Shown: positions 51,895 through 61,314 of the stretch, in pieces
Numbering within the stretch: position 1 is the stretch's first letter
Layout of the letters: each line of letters begins with the position of its first letter
Assembly: GCA_048270225.1 (NCBI GenBank)
Contig: JBLWTG010000001.1
Coordinates: 1-64,000, forward strand
Reading direction: 5' to 3'
Origin: Allopusillimonas sp048270225
Lineage (GTDB): Bacteria; Pseudomonadota; Gammaproteobacteria; Burkholderiales; Burkholderiaceae_B
DNA: 64,000 nucleotides
Program-made: the position numbers and the translations under genes
The notes under the pieces: generated by a model
Told to the model about the DNA's origin: nothing
The model's database searches: none
What the model saw: the letters and a program-made list of their open reading frames with translations, nothing else

Positions 51895-52887
51895 TTATTT
51901 CAGGCTGATTCCAGCCTGTTTGATGACATCGGCCCAGCGTTTGCCTTCCTCGGCTGTAAACGCCTGAAAGGCGGCCGGTGAGTATTCCGTATCGGTCAGG
52001 AGCCGGATGCCCTGGCTGGTCATGGATTGTGTAAACGCCTGCTGGCTCATTGCCTTCTTGTAGGCATCGTACAGCGTTGCAATGACTTCTTTGGGCGTTC
52101 CCTTAGGCGCATAAAGACCGTACCAGGTGGCAACCTGAAAGCCGGGTACTGCATTTTCTGTCATCGTGGGTACGTCAGGGAATTGTGCCATGCGCTCTGC
52201 AGACGTCAGACTCAGGGCGCGCACCTTGCCGCCCTTGACCTGAGGTAACGCCGTATTGGTCTGGTCAAACATGGCGTCCACTTGCCCGCCCATCAGGTCG
52301 TTGAGCGCGGGGCCTGCACCCTTGTATGCGATAGGCTGTATTTCCATACCGGCTTTGGCGGCAAACATTGCGGCCACCAGATGCGAGGTGGAACCTACGC
52401 CTGCATTGCTGAAATTGAGCGATTTGGGATTTTTGCGCGCAAAGTCCACCAGCTCATTGATGGTCTTGAATTTGGACTGTGATCCGACCAGCAGCACCAG
52501 CGGCGTGTCGGGAAAGCGAAATACCGCCTCGAAGTCTTTGACCGGGTCATAGCGCAGGTTGTCATAGAGCGATGGCGCTGCGGCCATGTAGCCAATATGT
52601 CCCACCAGAAAGGTATAGCCATCGGGATCGGCGCGAGAGACTTTCGTGGCGCCTATAGTGCCGCCGGCGCCTGGAGAGTTCTCGATCACAATGGATTGGC
52701 CGAGCTGCTCGGATACCTTGTTGGCAATATTGCGTGCCATGGCATCGGTCGGCCCGCCGGCGGAGAAGGGCACGACCCAGGTAATGGAGTGACTGGGGTA
52801 GTTGTCTTGGGCCAGGGCCTGCGAAGTGAGCGGCAGGGCGGCTGTCGCAGTGAGCGCAGCCAGTACTGTAATAGCGATTTTTTTCAT
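51895..52887 (-). CDS. Bug/TctC-family tripartite tricarboxylate transporter solute receptor
   Basis: A 330-residue periplasmic receptor with a signal peptide (MKKIAITVLAALTATAALPL, cleavage near ALAQD). Family blocks: YPSHSITWVVPFSAGGPTDAMARNIA, VIENSPGAGGTIGATKV, DGYTFLVGHIG and WYGLYAPKGTPKEVI. These bind carboxylates or amino acids. The start at 52887 has GGGAGA upstream. No TctA/TctB membrane subunits are nearby, so it must borrow them or act as a sensor. It is the middle gene of an operon with a lyase and a fumarase. Confidence 0.92.
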   Translation of the reverse strand: MKKIAITVLAALTATAALPLTSQALAQDNYPSHSITWVVPFSAGGPTDAMARNIANKVSEQLGQSIVIENSPGAGGTIGATKVSRADPDGYTFLVGHIGYMAAAPSLYDNLRYDPVKDFEAVFRFPDTPLVLLVGSQSKFKTINELVDFARKNPKSLNFSNAGVGSTSHLVAAMFAAKAGMEIQPIAYKGAGPALNDLMGGQVDAMFDQTNTALPQVKGGKVRALSLTSAERMAQFPDVPTMTENAVPGFQVATWYGLYAPKGTPKEVIATLYDAYKKAMSQQAFTQSMTSQGIRLLTDTEYSPAAFQAFTAEEGKRWADVIKQAGISLK

Positions 52888-52968
52888 TTTGTCTCCCGAT
52901 TGGTAGATGGTGTGTGGACGACGGATGCGTTCGTGCACGAACTGAGGTGTTGCGTTGAGGTCTGCTTC

Positions 52969-54315
52969 TTAGCTCTGGCGCCAGGCAAGCATGCTGTCGA
53001 CCATGTTTTGTGCGCTGCCAAGGTAGTTCGCGGGATCGCAGAGTCGGTCTATGGCAGCTTTGTCGAGCCTGGCGGTGACGTCTGGACTCTCATACAGCAC
53101 CTGAGCCAAAGGCAGGTGCAAGGTGGCCGCTTTGCGGCAGGCGTCGTACACAATGTCGTGGGCGGTCTGGCGGCCTAGATGCGGCGCCAGGCCCATCATT
53201 ACGGCTTCTGCCACAATCAGCCCCCCGGACAGGTCAAGGTTCTGGCGCATGCGGTCCACATCGACCTCAAGGCCCGCCAGCATGAATTTCGCCTGATTCA
53301 ACGCGCCCGATGTCAGCACAAACGCTTCGGGGATCGCTGACCATTCAATATGCCAGGGACCGGTGGCGCGTTCGAAGTCCTGCATCATCGCGTCAAGCGC
53401 GAGCCCCGCATGCTGGCGCACGATCTTGGCGGCGCTCCACATCAGTTCGCAGGAAATCGGATTGCGCTTCTGCGGCATGGTGCTGGATGCGCCACGGCCT
53501 TTAACAAACGGCTCGAAAACTTCGCCTAGTTCATTGGTCATCATCAGCATGACGTCCAGACCGATCTTGCCCAGGGATGAGGTGATCAGTCCCAGGCACT
53601 GTACTGTTTCCGCCAGGCCATCCCGCGCGACGTGCCAGGTGATGGGAGCCGTCGCGAGACCAAGTTCTTTCATGAGTGCAGTCTGGACGGACAGGCCCTG
53701 TTCACCCAGCGACGCCAGTGTTCCCGCGGCCCCCCCGAGCTGCCCGATGAGAACGCGGGGTTTTAGTTGTGCAAGGCGTTCCCTGTTGCGCCGTATGGCG
53801 AGCAGCCACACGGCGGCCTTGTAGCCGAACGTGATGGGCAGTGCGTGCTGCAGATGCGTGCGGCCTGCCATGGGCGTGTCCCGATAGCGTTCGGCGAGTT
53901 CGGTGAGCAGGCCGTCGACGGCTTCGAGGTCTTGTTCAATCAGTGCCAGGGCATCGCGGATCTGCAGCACGGTTGCCGTGTCCATGATGTCCTGTGTCGT
54001 GGCGCCCCAATGCAGATATTCGCCCTCTGGTCCGCAGATTTTTGCCAGCTGATGCACGAGCGGGAGGATGGGGTATCCGACGATTTCGGTTTCTGCCTTG
54101 AGTGCTGTGAAATCTATTTTGGATACATCGGCGCGTTTTGTAATCGCTTTGGCGGCCGTGGCGGGGATGATGCCCATTGCGCCCTGCACCACAGCCAAAG
54201 CGACCTCTGTTTCGATATAACGGGCTACGGTGGCCTGGTCATCAAAGACGGCGCGCATGGGCGCCGTCCCGAACATGTCTTTGAAGAGGCTGGATTCGAG
54301 CATTGAAATAGGCAT
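52969..54315 (-). CDS. Fumarate-lyase superfamily enzyme (PcaB / adenylosuccinate lyase-like)
   Basis: 448 residues. The superfamily signature SSTMPQKRNPIS (catalytic Ser loop) is present, with HWGATTQDIMDTATVLQ and MAGRTHLQHALPITFGYK as the other two conserved regions. It is most like 3-carboxymuconate cycloisomerase-type proteins, a group that also includes lyases releasing fumarate from N-substituted aspartates. Neighbouring fumarase and Bug receptor favour a fumarate-releasing lyase of an imported dicarboxylate, and no other protocatechuate genes are here. It starts at 54315 or 54303. It is divergent from the GntR gene. Confidence 0.85.
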   Translation of the reverse strand: MPISMLESSLFKDMFGTAPMRAVFDDQATVARYIETEVALAVVQGAMGIIPATAAKAITKRADVSKIDFTALKAETEIVGYPILPLVHQLAKICGPEGEYLHWGATTQDIMDTATVLQIRDALALIEQDLEAVDGLLTELAERYRDTPMAGRTHLQHALPITFGYKAAVWLLAIRRNRERLAQLKPRVLIGQLGGAAGTLASLGEQGLSVQTALMKELGLATAPITWHVARDGLAETVQCLGLITSSLGKIGLDVMLMMTNELGEVFEPFVKGRGASSTMPQKRNPISCELMWSAAKIVRQHAGLALDAMMQDFERATGPWHIEWSAIPEAFVLTSGALNQAKFMLAGLEVDVDRMRQNLDLSGGLIVAEAVMMGLAPHLGRQTAHDIVYDACRKAATLHLPLAQVLYESPDVTARLDKAAIDRLCDPANYLGSAQNMVDSMLAWRQS

Positions 54316-54346
54316 TTAAAAGTCCGGTCTTTATAAGTTGTTCGAA

Positions 54347-54373
54347 CATATTAAATGTATAGGGTTTAATATG
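54347..54373. promoter_or_regulatory. Perfect inverted repeat, candidate GntR operator
   Basis: CATATTAAA (54347-54355) and TTTAATATG (54365-54373) are perfect inverse copies with a 9-bp spacer. They lie between the divergent regulator and lyase genes. The right arm includes the ATG at 54371, so the site would block initiation of the regulator gene as well as the lyase operon. Confidence 0.6.
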
Positions 54374-55132
54374 TCAAACTTTCATGACTGGCTTTACGAC
54401 AATGGCTCTATGAGTTCAATGCGCTTTACTGAAATTGCTACCGTGCTGATACGCAGGATAGGGGACGGTGTCTACGCCGTTGGCACCCTTATGCCGACCG
54501 AGAAAGACTTGATGGAAGAATTCGGGACCAGTCGGCATACGGTGCGGGCCGCCTTGCAGCAATTGCAGGATGCGCGCCTTGTCTCGCGACGGCGGGGCAG
54601 CGGCACCTTGGTTGAGGCACGAACCGCGCCGACCGGGTTCGCACAATCACTGGGTTCACTTGAGGATTTGGTTGAGCTTGCAGCGACCAGCCCCCGCCAG
54701 CTCAAGTCTGTGCGGGAAATCGTGATGGATCAGGACTCGGCTCGGGAGTTGAAGGTAGGCGCGGGCACACGGTGGCTTTGTTTCAGTTCTGTGCGGCTGG
54801 GACGGGATCAGACGCCAATGGTGCTGACCGATGTCTATGTGGATGTGCGCTACCGAGGCGTCAAAAGTGCGGTAAAGGCTTCGCCGGAGAAACTTATTTC
54901 AGATGTGATTGAAGCTCAGTATGGGGTGCATATCATGTCGGTGCAGCAAGATATCAGCGCGTGCACGTTGCCGGATCAGGTTGCCGAACGGCTTCAGGCA
55001 GCGCCTGGCGGGCCTGGTCTATTCATTCTGCGCCAGTATCGGGATGCCGCTCAGAATATTGTCGCGGTCTCGACCTCCTACCATCCCGCTGATCGCTATA
55101 AATTTTCGACGACGCTCTTGCGCGAGAAGTAG
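54371..55132 (+). CDS. GntR-family regulator with UTRA domain (HutC subfamily)
   Basis: A 253-residue repressor-type protein. The winged HTH spans about 15-80 (FTEIATVLIRRIGDGVYAVG, then MPTEKDLMEEFGTSRHTVRA). It is followed by a UTRA effector domain with WLCFSSVRLG, MVLTDVYVD and the C-terminal FILRQYRDAAQNIVAVSTSYH. It is divergent from the lyase-Bug-fumarase operon and probably controls it through the inverted repeat at 54347-54373. The true start could be ATG 54371 or one of two downstream Met codons, because the first ATG lies inside that repeat. Confidence 0.88.
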   Translation: MSNFHDWLYDNGSMSSMRFTEIATVLIRRIGDGVYAVGTLMPTEKDLMEEFGTSRHTVRAALQQLQDARLVSRRRGSGTLVEARTAPTGFAQSLGSLEDLVELAATSPRQLKSVREIVMDQDSARELKVGAGTRWLCFSSVRLGRDQTPMVLTDVYVDVRYRGVKSAVKASPEKLISDVIEAQYGVHIMSVQQDISACTLPDQVAERLQAAPGGPGLFILRQYRDAAQNIVAVSTSYHPADRYKFSTTLLREK

Positions 55133-55177
55133 GCTGGGCGGATGCGCCGAGGCGTCCGGGCTGCCTGTCCATGCCGA

Positions 55178-56692
55178 TCAACGCCTGGTTGTGGTGTTGT
55201 CCAGAGGATATACCGGACGACCCAGTTTCCGGAAAGGAAACAGATCATAGTTGGAACTGGTGGCCCCGACGCTGTCGCATTCCACGTAATTGCTGGCGAT
55301 GGGGAAAAACACCGGCCGACAGTACATCCGGGATTTCAGGAGCACATAGTCGAACGAGCGCGGATCAACGCCGACGCAGGTAAACACGCCCAGGTCCCAA
55401 GGTTCATGTGTTTTCTCCGTGACCACGACGCTGACGCCATTGAAGGCAAACAGCGCGGTCCGGCCCATGCTGCACTTCATGCCACGGTAGGTCGGTCCTG
55501 AAATAACGTATTCTCCAGGGCTCAGGCGCACGACGGTGCCGCTTACCTCCATGGGGGTCTTGCGCACGCCCATGCTGACGAGTTCCTGCTTGTTGCCCAG
55601 GGTAAGCGTCAGGGCGGCGCCTTCGCCGGCTTCAAACATGCGCGCGACGGACTCAGGATCGCACAGCGGGCCGACGGCGATATTGCTCAGTCCCTGGGCA
55701 AGCGCTTCCTGCAGTACATCCATGGTGTCGCAGGTTCCGCCGGACATGCAGTTATCGCTATGATCCAGCAATAGTACGGGTCCGTCCGGGTTGCCGCATT
55801 GCGGATGGGCGCTGCCTTTGTGTTGCGCGAGCGTCTTGGCCTTGGCGATGGAGGCCTGCAGCGGCTCGCTGACATAAACAAAGCCTTCGCGATCGGCCCA
55901 GATGTCGTCGGCCAGGCGGTCTGCGATTTCCTGGGCGGCGTGCTTATCCTTGCCGACGACGATGACGCTCAGACAGGGCGCCGGTATGTCAGCCAGTGAA
56001 AAGCCTGCCATCACGGAGGCGGCGAGCACCTTGCCGCTTTTTTCCAGGCTCAGTGCCTGGTTCACCGCGGCCTTCATGGAGCTGGACTGCGTGGCGCTTT
56101 TCAATGTATGCGTCAATAGCGGCAAGGGTCGCCACGCCAGCGCTGCGGTGGTTTTTCCGGCAAGCATGTCAAGCAGGATGCGGCCTGCAAGCTCGCCCGT
56201 TTCGTACATGTCTATGTGCGGGTATGTCTTGAAACCCACGATGATGTCTGCATTGTCGATCATCTTCTGCGTGACGTTGCCGTGCAGATCCAGGGCCACG
56301 GCGACAGGTACGCCAGGGCAGAGCGTCTTGAGACGTTCCAGCAGATCACCTTCGCCGTCATCGGAGTTTTCCACCACCATGGCGCCATGCAGATCGAGCA
56401 TGATGGCATCGCAACCGGGTGCTGCATCCAGGATGCGTTGCGTCATGGTCTTATAGGCTTGCGCATCGACCGGTCCGCTGGGGTTGGCCGTTGCCGACAA
56501 AGGGGTTTCAATCTGCGCCCCGGCCTGTTCGGCCAGATCGATAAAGGCGCCCATGGCGGTCTGTGCGCCTTTATTGGCCTGATAGGCGTCCTGATCGTAA
56601 TCGGGCCCGTTGATGCCGAAGGCTTCAATGGGGGTGGGAACAGGCGAGAAGGTATTGGTCTCGTGATTCAGGCGGGCGATGAGTATCTTCAT
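55178..56692 (-). CDS. M81-family metallopeptidase, MlrC-like
   Basis: 504 residues. The MlrC (microcystinase C) family N-terminus MKILIARLNHETNTFSPVPT is typical. Metal-site segments are LDLHGAMVVENSDDGEGDLL, ALDLHGNVTQKMIDNADI and GFKTYPHIDMYETG, and DHSDNCMSGGTCDTM is the conserved Asp/His region further on. MlrC cleaves linearised microcystin, but most homologs occur beside amino acid or peptide uptake genes. It overlaps the M20 hydrolase gene by 4 bp and is last in the Liv operon. A dipeptidase or amidase role on an imported compound is likely. Confidence 0.88.
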   Translation of the reverse strand: MKILIARLNHETNTFSPVPTPIEAFGINGPDYDQDAYQANKGAQTAMGAFIDLAEQAGAQIETPLSATANPSGPVDAQAYKTMTQRILDAAPGCDAIMLDLHGAMVVENSDDGEGDLLERLKTLCPGVPVAVALDLHGNVTQKMIDNADIIVGFKTYPHIDMYETGELAGRILLDMLAGKTTAALAWRPLPLLTHTLKSATQSSSMKAAVNQALSLEKSGKVLAASVMAGFSLADIPAPCLSVIVVGKDKHAAQEIADRLADDIWADREGFVYVSEPLQASIAKAKTLAQHKGSAHPQCGNPDGPVLLLDHSDNCMSGGTCDTMDVLQEALAQGLSNIAVGPLCDPESVARMFEAGEGAALTLTLGNKQELVSMGVRKTPMEVSGTVVRLSPGEYVISGPTYRGMKCSMGRTALFAFNGVSVVVTEKTHEPWDLGVFTCVGVDPRSFDYVLLKSRMYCRPVFFPIASNYVECDSVGATSSNYDLFPFRKLGRPVYPLDNTTTRR

Positions 56693-57963
56693 GCTTGCTG
56701 TTCCTTGCCTGCGTTGCCGGCCTGCTCGAGCATGGCTTGCAGCAATACATTGCAGCCGGCCTCTATGTGCTCCGGCCGTGCGTCCTCGATTTCGTTATGG
56801 CTGATGCCGTCTTTGCAGGGAATGAAAATCATGGCGGTGGGTGTGATGCGGGCCAGGTATACGGCATCGTGTCCGGCGCCGCTGACGATATCCATGGTCG
56901 ACAGGCCAAGCCCTTTGCCTGCCTTGCGAACGGAGTCGATCAGCTCGTCGTGAAAGGGTTGCGGCGGAAAGTAGACAACCTGCCTGAGGTCTATGTCCAC
57001 CTGTCCTTCGTGCTGCAGTCGTTCAACGACGGCTTTGAGCGCATTGTCCATGGTGGTCAGCACGCTGTCTTCGGCGGCTCTCAAATCGATGCTGAGCTTT
57101 ACCGTGCCAGGAATGACATTGCGGGAGTTTGGAAAACAGCTTATCGATCCCACGGTTGCCCGCGCATGGGGAGCATGATCCAAGGCAATGCCGTTGATCT
57201 CAGTAACAAGCCGGGATGCGGCGAGCAGCGCATCTTTGCGCAACTCCATTGGCGTCGGGCCGGCGTGCGCCTCCATGCCGCTGACCACGACGTCGTACCA
57301 TCGCTGGCCCAGCGCGCCTGTGACGGCGCCGATAACCGTCTGCCTGGCTTCGAGGATGGGACCCTGCTCGATATGGGCCTCGAAATACGCTTTGATCGGA
57401 AAGCTTGCGGCAGGCGTTGTGCCGGCATAACCGATACGGCGCAGTTCGTCGCCCACTGTTTTGCCTTCCGCGTCTGTCTGCTCGAGCGTATCGGCCAGGG
57501 GAAACGCGCCTGCAAAAACGCCGGACCCCATCATGACGGGCACAAAGCGCGAGCCTTCTTCATTGGTCCAGACCACGATTTCGACAGGCGCTTGCGTCTG
57601 GATTCCCTGGTCGTTCAGGCTGCGCACCACCTCAAGCCCGGCCAGCACGCCGAAGTTGCCGTCGAATTTTCCTCCGGTAGGCTGGGTGTCGATATGGCTG
57701 CCGGTCAATACGGGCGGCAGTGAGTTGTCCAGGCCCGGCCGGCGCGCAAAGATATTGCCGATTTCATCTACACGCAGCTCGCAGCCTGCTTCCCTGGCCC
57801 ACTGGACGAACAGGTCCCGCCCCTGCCTGTCCAGATCGGTCAAGGCCAGCCGGCATACGCCGCCTTTGGGTGTGGCGCCTATCTTTGCCAGTGACATCAG
57901 CGAGTCCCACAGGCGTGCTGCATTGATGCGCAGGGTGTCCGCCTTGTTCGTTACCGTATCCAT
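56689..57963 (-). CDS. M20-family Zn-dependent hydrolase (amidase / carbamoylase type)
   Basis: 424 residues of the hydantoinase/carbamoylase (AllC-like) group. Metal ligands are seen as H90 (TGSHIDTQ), D101 (KFDGNFG), E135/E136 (WTNEEGSRF) and the dimer-region His in GMEAHAGPTPM. These enzymes hydrolyse N-carbamoyl amino acids, ureidoglycolate-like compounds or allantoate. It follows livF by 23 bp and is coupled to the mlrC-like gene, implying breakdown of the transported compound by two hydrolases in series. Confidence 0.9.
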   Translation of the reverse strand: MDTVTNKADTLRINAARLWDSLMSLAKIGATPKGGVCRLALTDLDRQGRDLFVQWAREAGCELRVDEIGNIFARRPGLDNSLPPVLTGSHIDTQPTGGKFDGNFGVLAGLEVVRSLNDQGIQTQAPVEIVVWTNEEGSRFVPVMMGSGVFAGAFPLADTLEQTDAEGKTVGDELRRIGYAGTTPAASFPIKAYFEAHIEQGPILEARQTVIGAVTGALGQRWYDVVVSGMEAHAGPTPMELRKDALLAASRLVTEINGIALDHAPHARATVGSISCFPNSRNVIPGTVKLSIDLRAAEDSVLTTMDNALKAVVERLQHEGQVDIDLRQVVYFPPQPFHDELIDSVRKAGKGLGLSTMDIVSGAGHDAVYLARITPTAMIFIPCKDGISHNEIEDARPEHIEAGCNVLLQAMLEQAGNAGKEQQA

Positions 57964-57986
57964 ATTCGTCTTCCTGAGAGTTGAGT

Positions 57987-58691
57987 CTATTCAGCGACGC
58001 CTACGCCGAGATACTTGTCCTTTACATAGGCGTCTGCGGTAAAGGCGGCATTGTCGTTCTGGTAAACGATTCGTCCGCTTTCCAGTATGTAATGCCTGTC
58101 GGCCAGCTGGGTGCATACTTCCAGGTTCTGTTCAACCAGCAGAATCGAGATGCCGCTTTGCCTGATCAGCTTGAGTCGTTCTACGATTTCTTCCACGATA
58201 ACAGGCGCCAGCCCTTCTACAGGTTCGTCGAGAATCAGCAGTTCGGGCGCGTTCATCAGCGCCCGGCCTATGGCCAGCATTTGCTGTTCCCCGCCCGATA
58301 ACTGTGCGCCGCCGTTGCGCCGGCGTTCCTTCAGGCGCGGGAATATTTCATAGATGTCGTCCAGCGACCATTGCGAAGAGGGGTGGGCCGCCAGCTTGAG
58401 GTTTTCTTCTACTGTCAGCACACGGAATATGCCGCGATGCTCGGGAACAAAGCACAGGTTTCGATCGGAGATCCTGTGCGTAGGCAATCGCGTGATGTCC
58501 TCGCCCTTGAAGGTGATGCTGCCCTGGCTGGCGGGTACGATGCCCATGATGCATTTGAGCGTGGTGGATTTGCCGGCGCCGTTTCGGCCGAGCAGGCAGA
58601 CCAGCTCTCCCTTGCCGATGGTCAGGGACACGTCCTGCAGAATATGGCTTTGCCCATAATAGGCATGCACGCCCTCAAGACAGAGCAGCAT
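57987..58691 (-). CDS. livF: Branched-chain amino acid-type ABC ATPase, LivF
   Basis: 234 residues. Walker A GRNGAGKST, Q-loop FVPEHRGIFRVLTV, signature LSGGEQQML, Walker B LLILDEPVEGLAP and the switch His position replaced by the LivF-typical LLVEQN. The hallmark LivF sequence PEHRGIF is present. It overlaps livG by one base. It energises uptake through LivHM. Confidence 0.94.
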   Translation of the reverse strand: MLLCLEGVHAYYGQSHILQDVSLTIGKGELVCLLGRNGAGKSTTLKCIMGIVPASQGSITFKGEDITRLPTHRISDRNLCFVPEHRGIFRVLTVEENLKLAAHPSSQWSLDDIYEIFPRLKERRRNGGAQLSGGEQQMLAIGRALMNAPELLILDEPVEGLAPVIVEEIVERLKLIRQSGISILLVEQNLEVCTQLADRHYILESGRIVYQNDNAAFTADAYVKDKYLGVGVAE

Positions 58692-59455
58692 CAGCCACCT
58701 CCTGTAATCATGTTGCCAAGATAGGCCTGGCGCACGGTGGGGTCGGCCTTTACTTGCGCTGGTTTGCCCTCGGACAGCACCTTGCCAAGATGCATGACGG
58801 TAATCGTGTCGGAGATATCCATGACGATATCCATATTGTGTTCTATGAGCACGACGGTGAGTTCTTCACGCAGGCTGCGAACGATGTGCTTCATGCCGCC
58901 GATGTCGTTCACGCCCATGCCCGAGGTGGGTTCGTCCAGAAAGATGATGGCTGGCCGGGCGGCGAGTGCCATGCCCACTTCCAGCCGCCGCTGCTGGCCG
59001 TGCGACAGCCGGGCGCTGATCTGGTCGAGCTGATGCTCAAGCTCCACACGTTTGGCGACCGAGGAGATCACGTCATCATGGGTATTGCGCAGCAGCGCCT
59101 TGGACCAGAAGTGCAGGGCCTGCCCAGGCTGTATGCCCTGTGCTGCGATTCTCAGGTTTTCCCGTACGGTCAGGGTGGGAAACAGAGACGTTACCTGAAA
59201 CGATCTGGCCATCCCCAGCTGCACGCGTTGATAGTCGGCCAGTGCGCCAATTTCTTTTCCGTTCAGCAGGATGGAGCCTGAGGTCAACGGCACGGTGCCT
59301 GTCAGGGAATGAAAGAGCGTTGTCTTGCCCGCGCCGTTTGGACCGATGACGGAGTGTATGGTGTTGGGCTGTACGCACAGGTTCACGCCCGATACCGCCT
59401 GGAATTTGCCGTAGCACTTGACGATATTCTTTGCGTGGAGAATGGGCTGTGTCAT
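58691..59455 (-). CDS. livG: Branched-chain amino acid-type ABC ATPase, LivG
   Basis: 254 residues. Walker A GPNGAGKTTL, Q-loop RSFQVTSLFPTLTV, signature LSHGQQRRLEV, Walker B IIFLDEPTSGMG, and the His of VLIEHNMDIV. The start at 59455 overlaps the livM stop by 4 bp and gives the normal N-terminus; an open extension to 59617 lies in livM and is discounted. Confidence 0.94.
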   Translation of the reverse strand: MTQPILHAKNIVKCYGKFQAVSGVNLCVQPNTIHSVIGPNGAGKTTLFHSLTGTVPLTSGSILLNGKEIGALADYQRVQLGMARSFQVTSLFPTLTVRENLRIAAQGIQPGQALHFWSKALLRNTHDDVISSVAKRVELEHQLDQISARLSHGQQRRLEVGMALAARPAIIFLDEPTSGMGVNDIGGMKHIVRSLREELTVVLIEHNMDIVMDISDTITVMHLGKVLSEGKPAQVKADPTVRQAYLGNMITGGG

Positions 59456-60441
59456 AAGGGTCCCTTGCGTATCCGCGCAGCGCGCCTGTCGGTTGAACAC
59501 AGCTTGCGTGCAAGTATGCTGCAGGCGCCCCACAGGCCTCCCTGCATGTACAGGCTGATCGCCATCAGCAGCAATCCGAACAGCAACAGCCAGCGCGGCC
59601 AGAGCGCCGACAGCCAATCGGAAACAATCACATAGAAGGCAGCGCCCAGCACGGAAGCGATGAGCTTGCCTGTGCCTCCGAGGACGGTCACCAGCAGAAT
59701 GATTTCACTCATGTGATAGTTGATGCTGGTCAGGGGCGCGATGTTGGTCATCATGGCATACAGCGCACCTGCCAGGGCAGTCACCGCGCCCGACATCATG
59801 AAGACGACCAGCTTGAAGTGAATGATGTTGTAGCCCAGCGCTGTCGCCCTTGCGGCGTTGTCCTTGATGGCCAGCAGCGTGCGTCCGAAAACGGATTCGA
59901 CCACGCGTTGCAGCGCACAGTACACCAGCAGGAAAATAACCGCGACAAAGCTGTAGTACTGCCACGCGGACTGGTTGGGGAACACCGTGAAGCCGAACAC
60001 CGTCAGGGGCAAGGTGGGGATGTCGAGCAGGCCGTTGTCTCCACCCGTCCACTGGGGCGTGGAGTAGGCCAGAAAATAAAACATCTGGGTCAGCGCCAGC
60101 GTGAGCATCACGAAATAAACACCTTTCTGGCGGATGGCGAGCCAGCCTACGATGCCTGCCACGAGCGCGCCGCAAAGACTCGCGGCCACAAGGACCAGCG
60201 GCATGGGCAAGCCGGTACGCGTGAGCAGAATGCCAAGCGCATAGCTGCCCACCCCGAAAAATATGCCCTGGCCAAACGAGAGCAGGCCGGCATAGCCCAG
60301 CAGTAAATTGCATCCCAGCGCAGCAAGCGCAAAAATCAGAACCTCTGATGCCAGCGAGCCCGATTCCAGGACCAGCGGCAATACCAGCACGGCAGCAAGC
60401 GCCGCCAGCGGGTATCCGTATCGCTTGAGCCAGGCAGTCAT
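59452..60441 (-). CDS. livM: Branched-chain amino acid-type ABC permease, LivM
   Basis: A 329-residue permease with about nine hydrophobic segments. It includes the family landmark NLLLGYAGLLSFGQGIFFGVGSYA and the coupling-loop segment LAIKDNAARATALGYN. It starts with a 4-bp overlap at the livH stop and ends with a 4-bp overlap at livG. Confidence 0.93.
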   Translation of the reverse strand: MTAWLKRYGYPLAALAAVLVLPLVLESGSLASEVLIFALAALGCNLLLGYAGLLSFGQGIFFGVGSYALGILLTRTGLPMPLVLVAASLCGALVAGIVGWLAIRQKGVYFVMLTLALTQMFYFLAYSTPQWTGGDNGLLDIPTLPLTVFGFTVFPNQSAWQYYSFVAVIFLLVYCALQRVVESVFGRTLLAIKDNAARATALGYNIIHFKLVVFMMSGAVTALAGALYAMMTNIAPLTSINYHMSEIILLVTVLGGTGKLIASVLGAAFYVIVSDWLSALWPRWLLLFGLLLMAISLYMQGGLWGACSILARKLCSTDRRAARIRKGPL

Positions 60442-61298
60442 TGGCTTCTCCCCATGAGGCCGTCGGGCCGAAGGAGCAGCACAAGCGCCATGGCGACGTA
60501 AATCATCAGGCTGGCGCCCTGGGGCCAGAGCGTGCTCATTACGCTTTGCACAATGCCGACAAGCAGGCCTGCCAGCAGCGCGCCGCTGAAGCTTCCCATG
60601 CCGCCGACGACCACCACCACAAAGGCCACAGCCAGCGCTTCAATGCCCATGAATGGCTCGACGCCGCGCAGTGGCGCGGCCAGTACGCCTGCAAGGCCGG
60701 CGGTCGCTGCACCGAGCGCAAACGTCAGCCCGAAGATCCGGTACACATTGATACGCAGCAGGGTGACCATTTCGGCCGATTCGCTGCCTGCCCGGATGAT
60801 GCTGCCCAGTCTGGTGCGCTCGAGCAACAGCCACAGTGCGAACGCAAGCACCATGGAGAACGCGATCAGAAAAAGCCGGTACTTGGGGTAGATGAAGGAT
60901 CCCCACATGACGACGCCCTTCAGGGAGTCGGGCGGCGCAACGTTCACGCCGACGGGGCCCCAGTAGATGATGACCAGTTCCTGGATGGCCCAGGCAAGCC
61001 CCAGAGTGAACAGAATATGGAACTCGTGCGGCAGGTCGTACATCCGGCGCAACAGCAGTCGCTCTATGAGCCAGGCGCACAGGCCTACCACGATGGGGCC
61101 GATGATCAGCGCCAGCCAGAAACTGACCCCTAGCTGGATCAGTTGGTAGCAGGCATAGGCGCCAATCAGGTAAAACGCGCCATGTGCAAAATTCACAAAG
61201 CGCAGCAGGCCGAACACGATGGACAGGCCGACGGCAAGCAGGAAATAAATCATCCCTATCCCGATGCCGTTGATGACCTGCAGCAGATATAGATTCAT
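60438..61298 (-). CDS. livH: Branched-chain amino acid-type ABC permease, LivH
   Basis: A 286-residue permease. LivH landmarks are INGIGIGMIYFLLAVGLSIVFG, VNFAHGAFYLIGAYACY and the C-terminal GGMGSFSGALLAGLLVG. Multiple hydrophobic helices are evident. It lies 16 bp after the binding-protein gene and is translationally coupled to livM. Confidence 0.94.
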   Translation of the reverse strand: MNLYLLQVINGIGIGMIYFLLAVGLSIVFGLLRFVNFAHGAFYLIGAYACYQLIQLGVSFWLALIIGPIVVGLCAWLIERLLLRRMYDLPHEFHILFTLGLAWAIQELVIIYWGPVGVNVAPPDSLKGVVMWGSFIYPKYRLFLIAFSMVLAFALWLLLERTRLGSIIRAGSESAEMVTLLRINVYRIFGLTFALGAATAGLAGVLAAPLRGVEPFMGIEALAVAFVVVVVGGMGSFSGALLAGLLVGIVQSVMSTLWPQGASLMIYVAMALVLLLRPDGLMGRSQ

Positions 61299-61314
61299 AT
61301 TGGCCTGCCTGAGG

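Noticed and set aside
52969..54315. Naming the lyase pcaB or purB
   Set aside because: The signature is common to the whole superfamily, and neither protocatechuate nor purine genes are adjacent.
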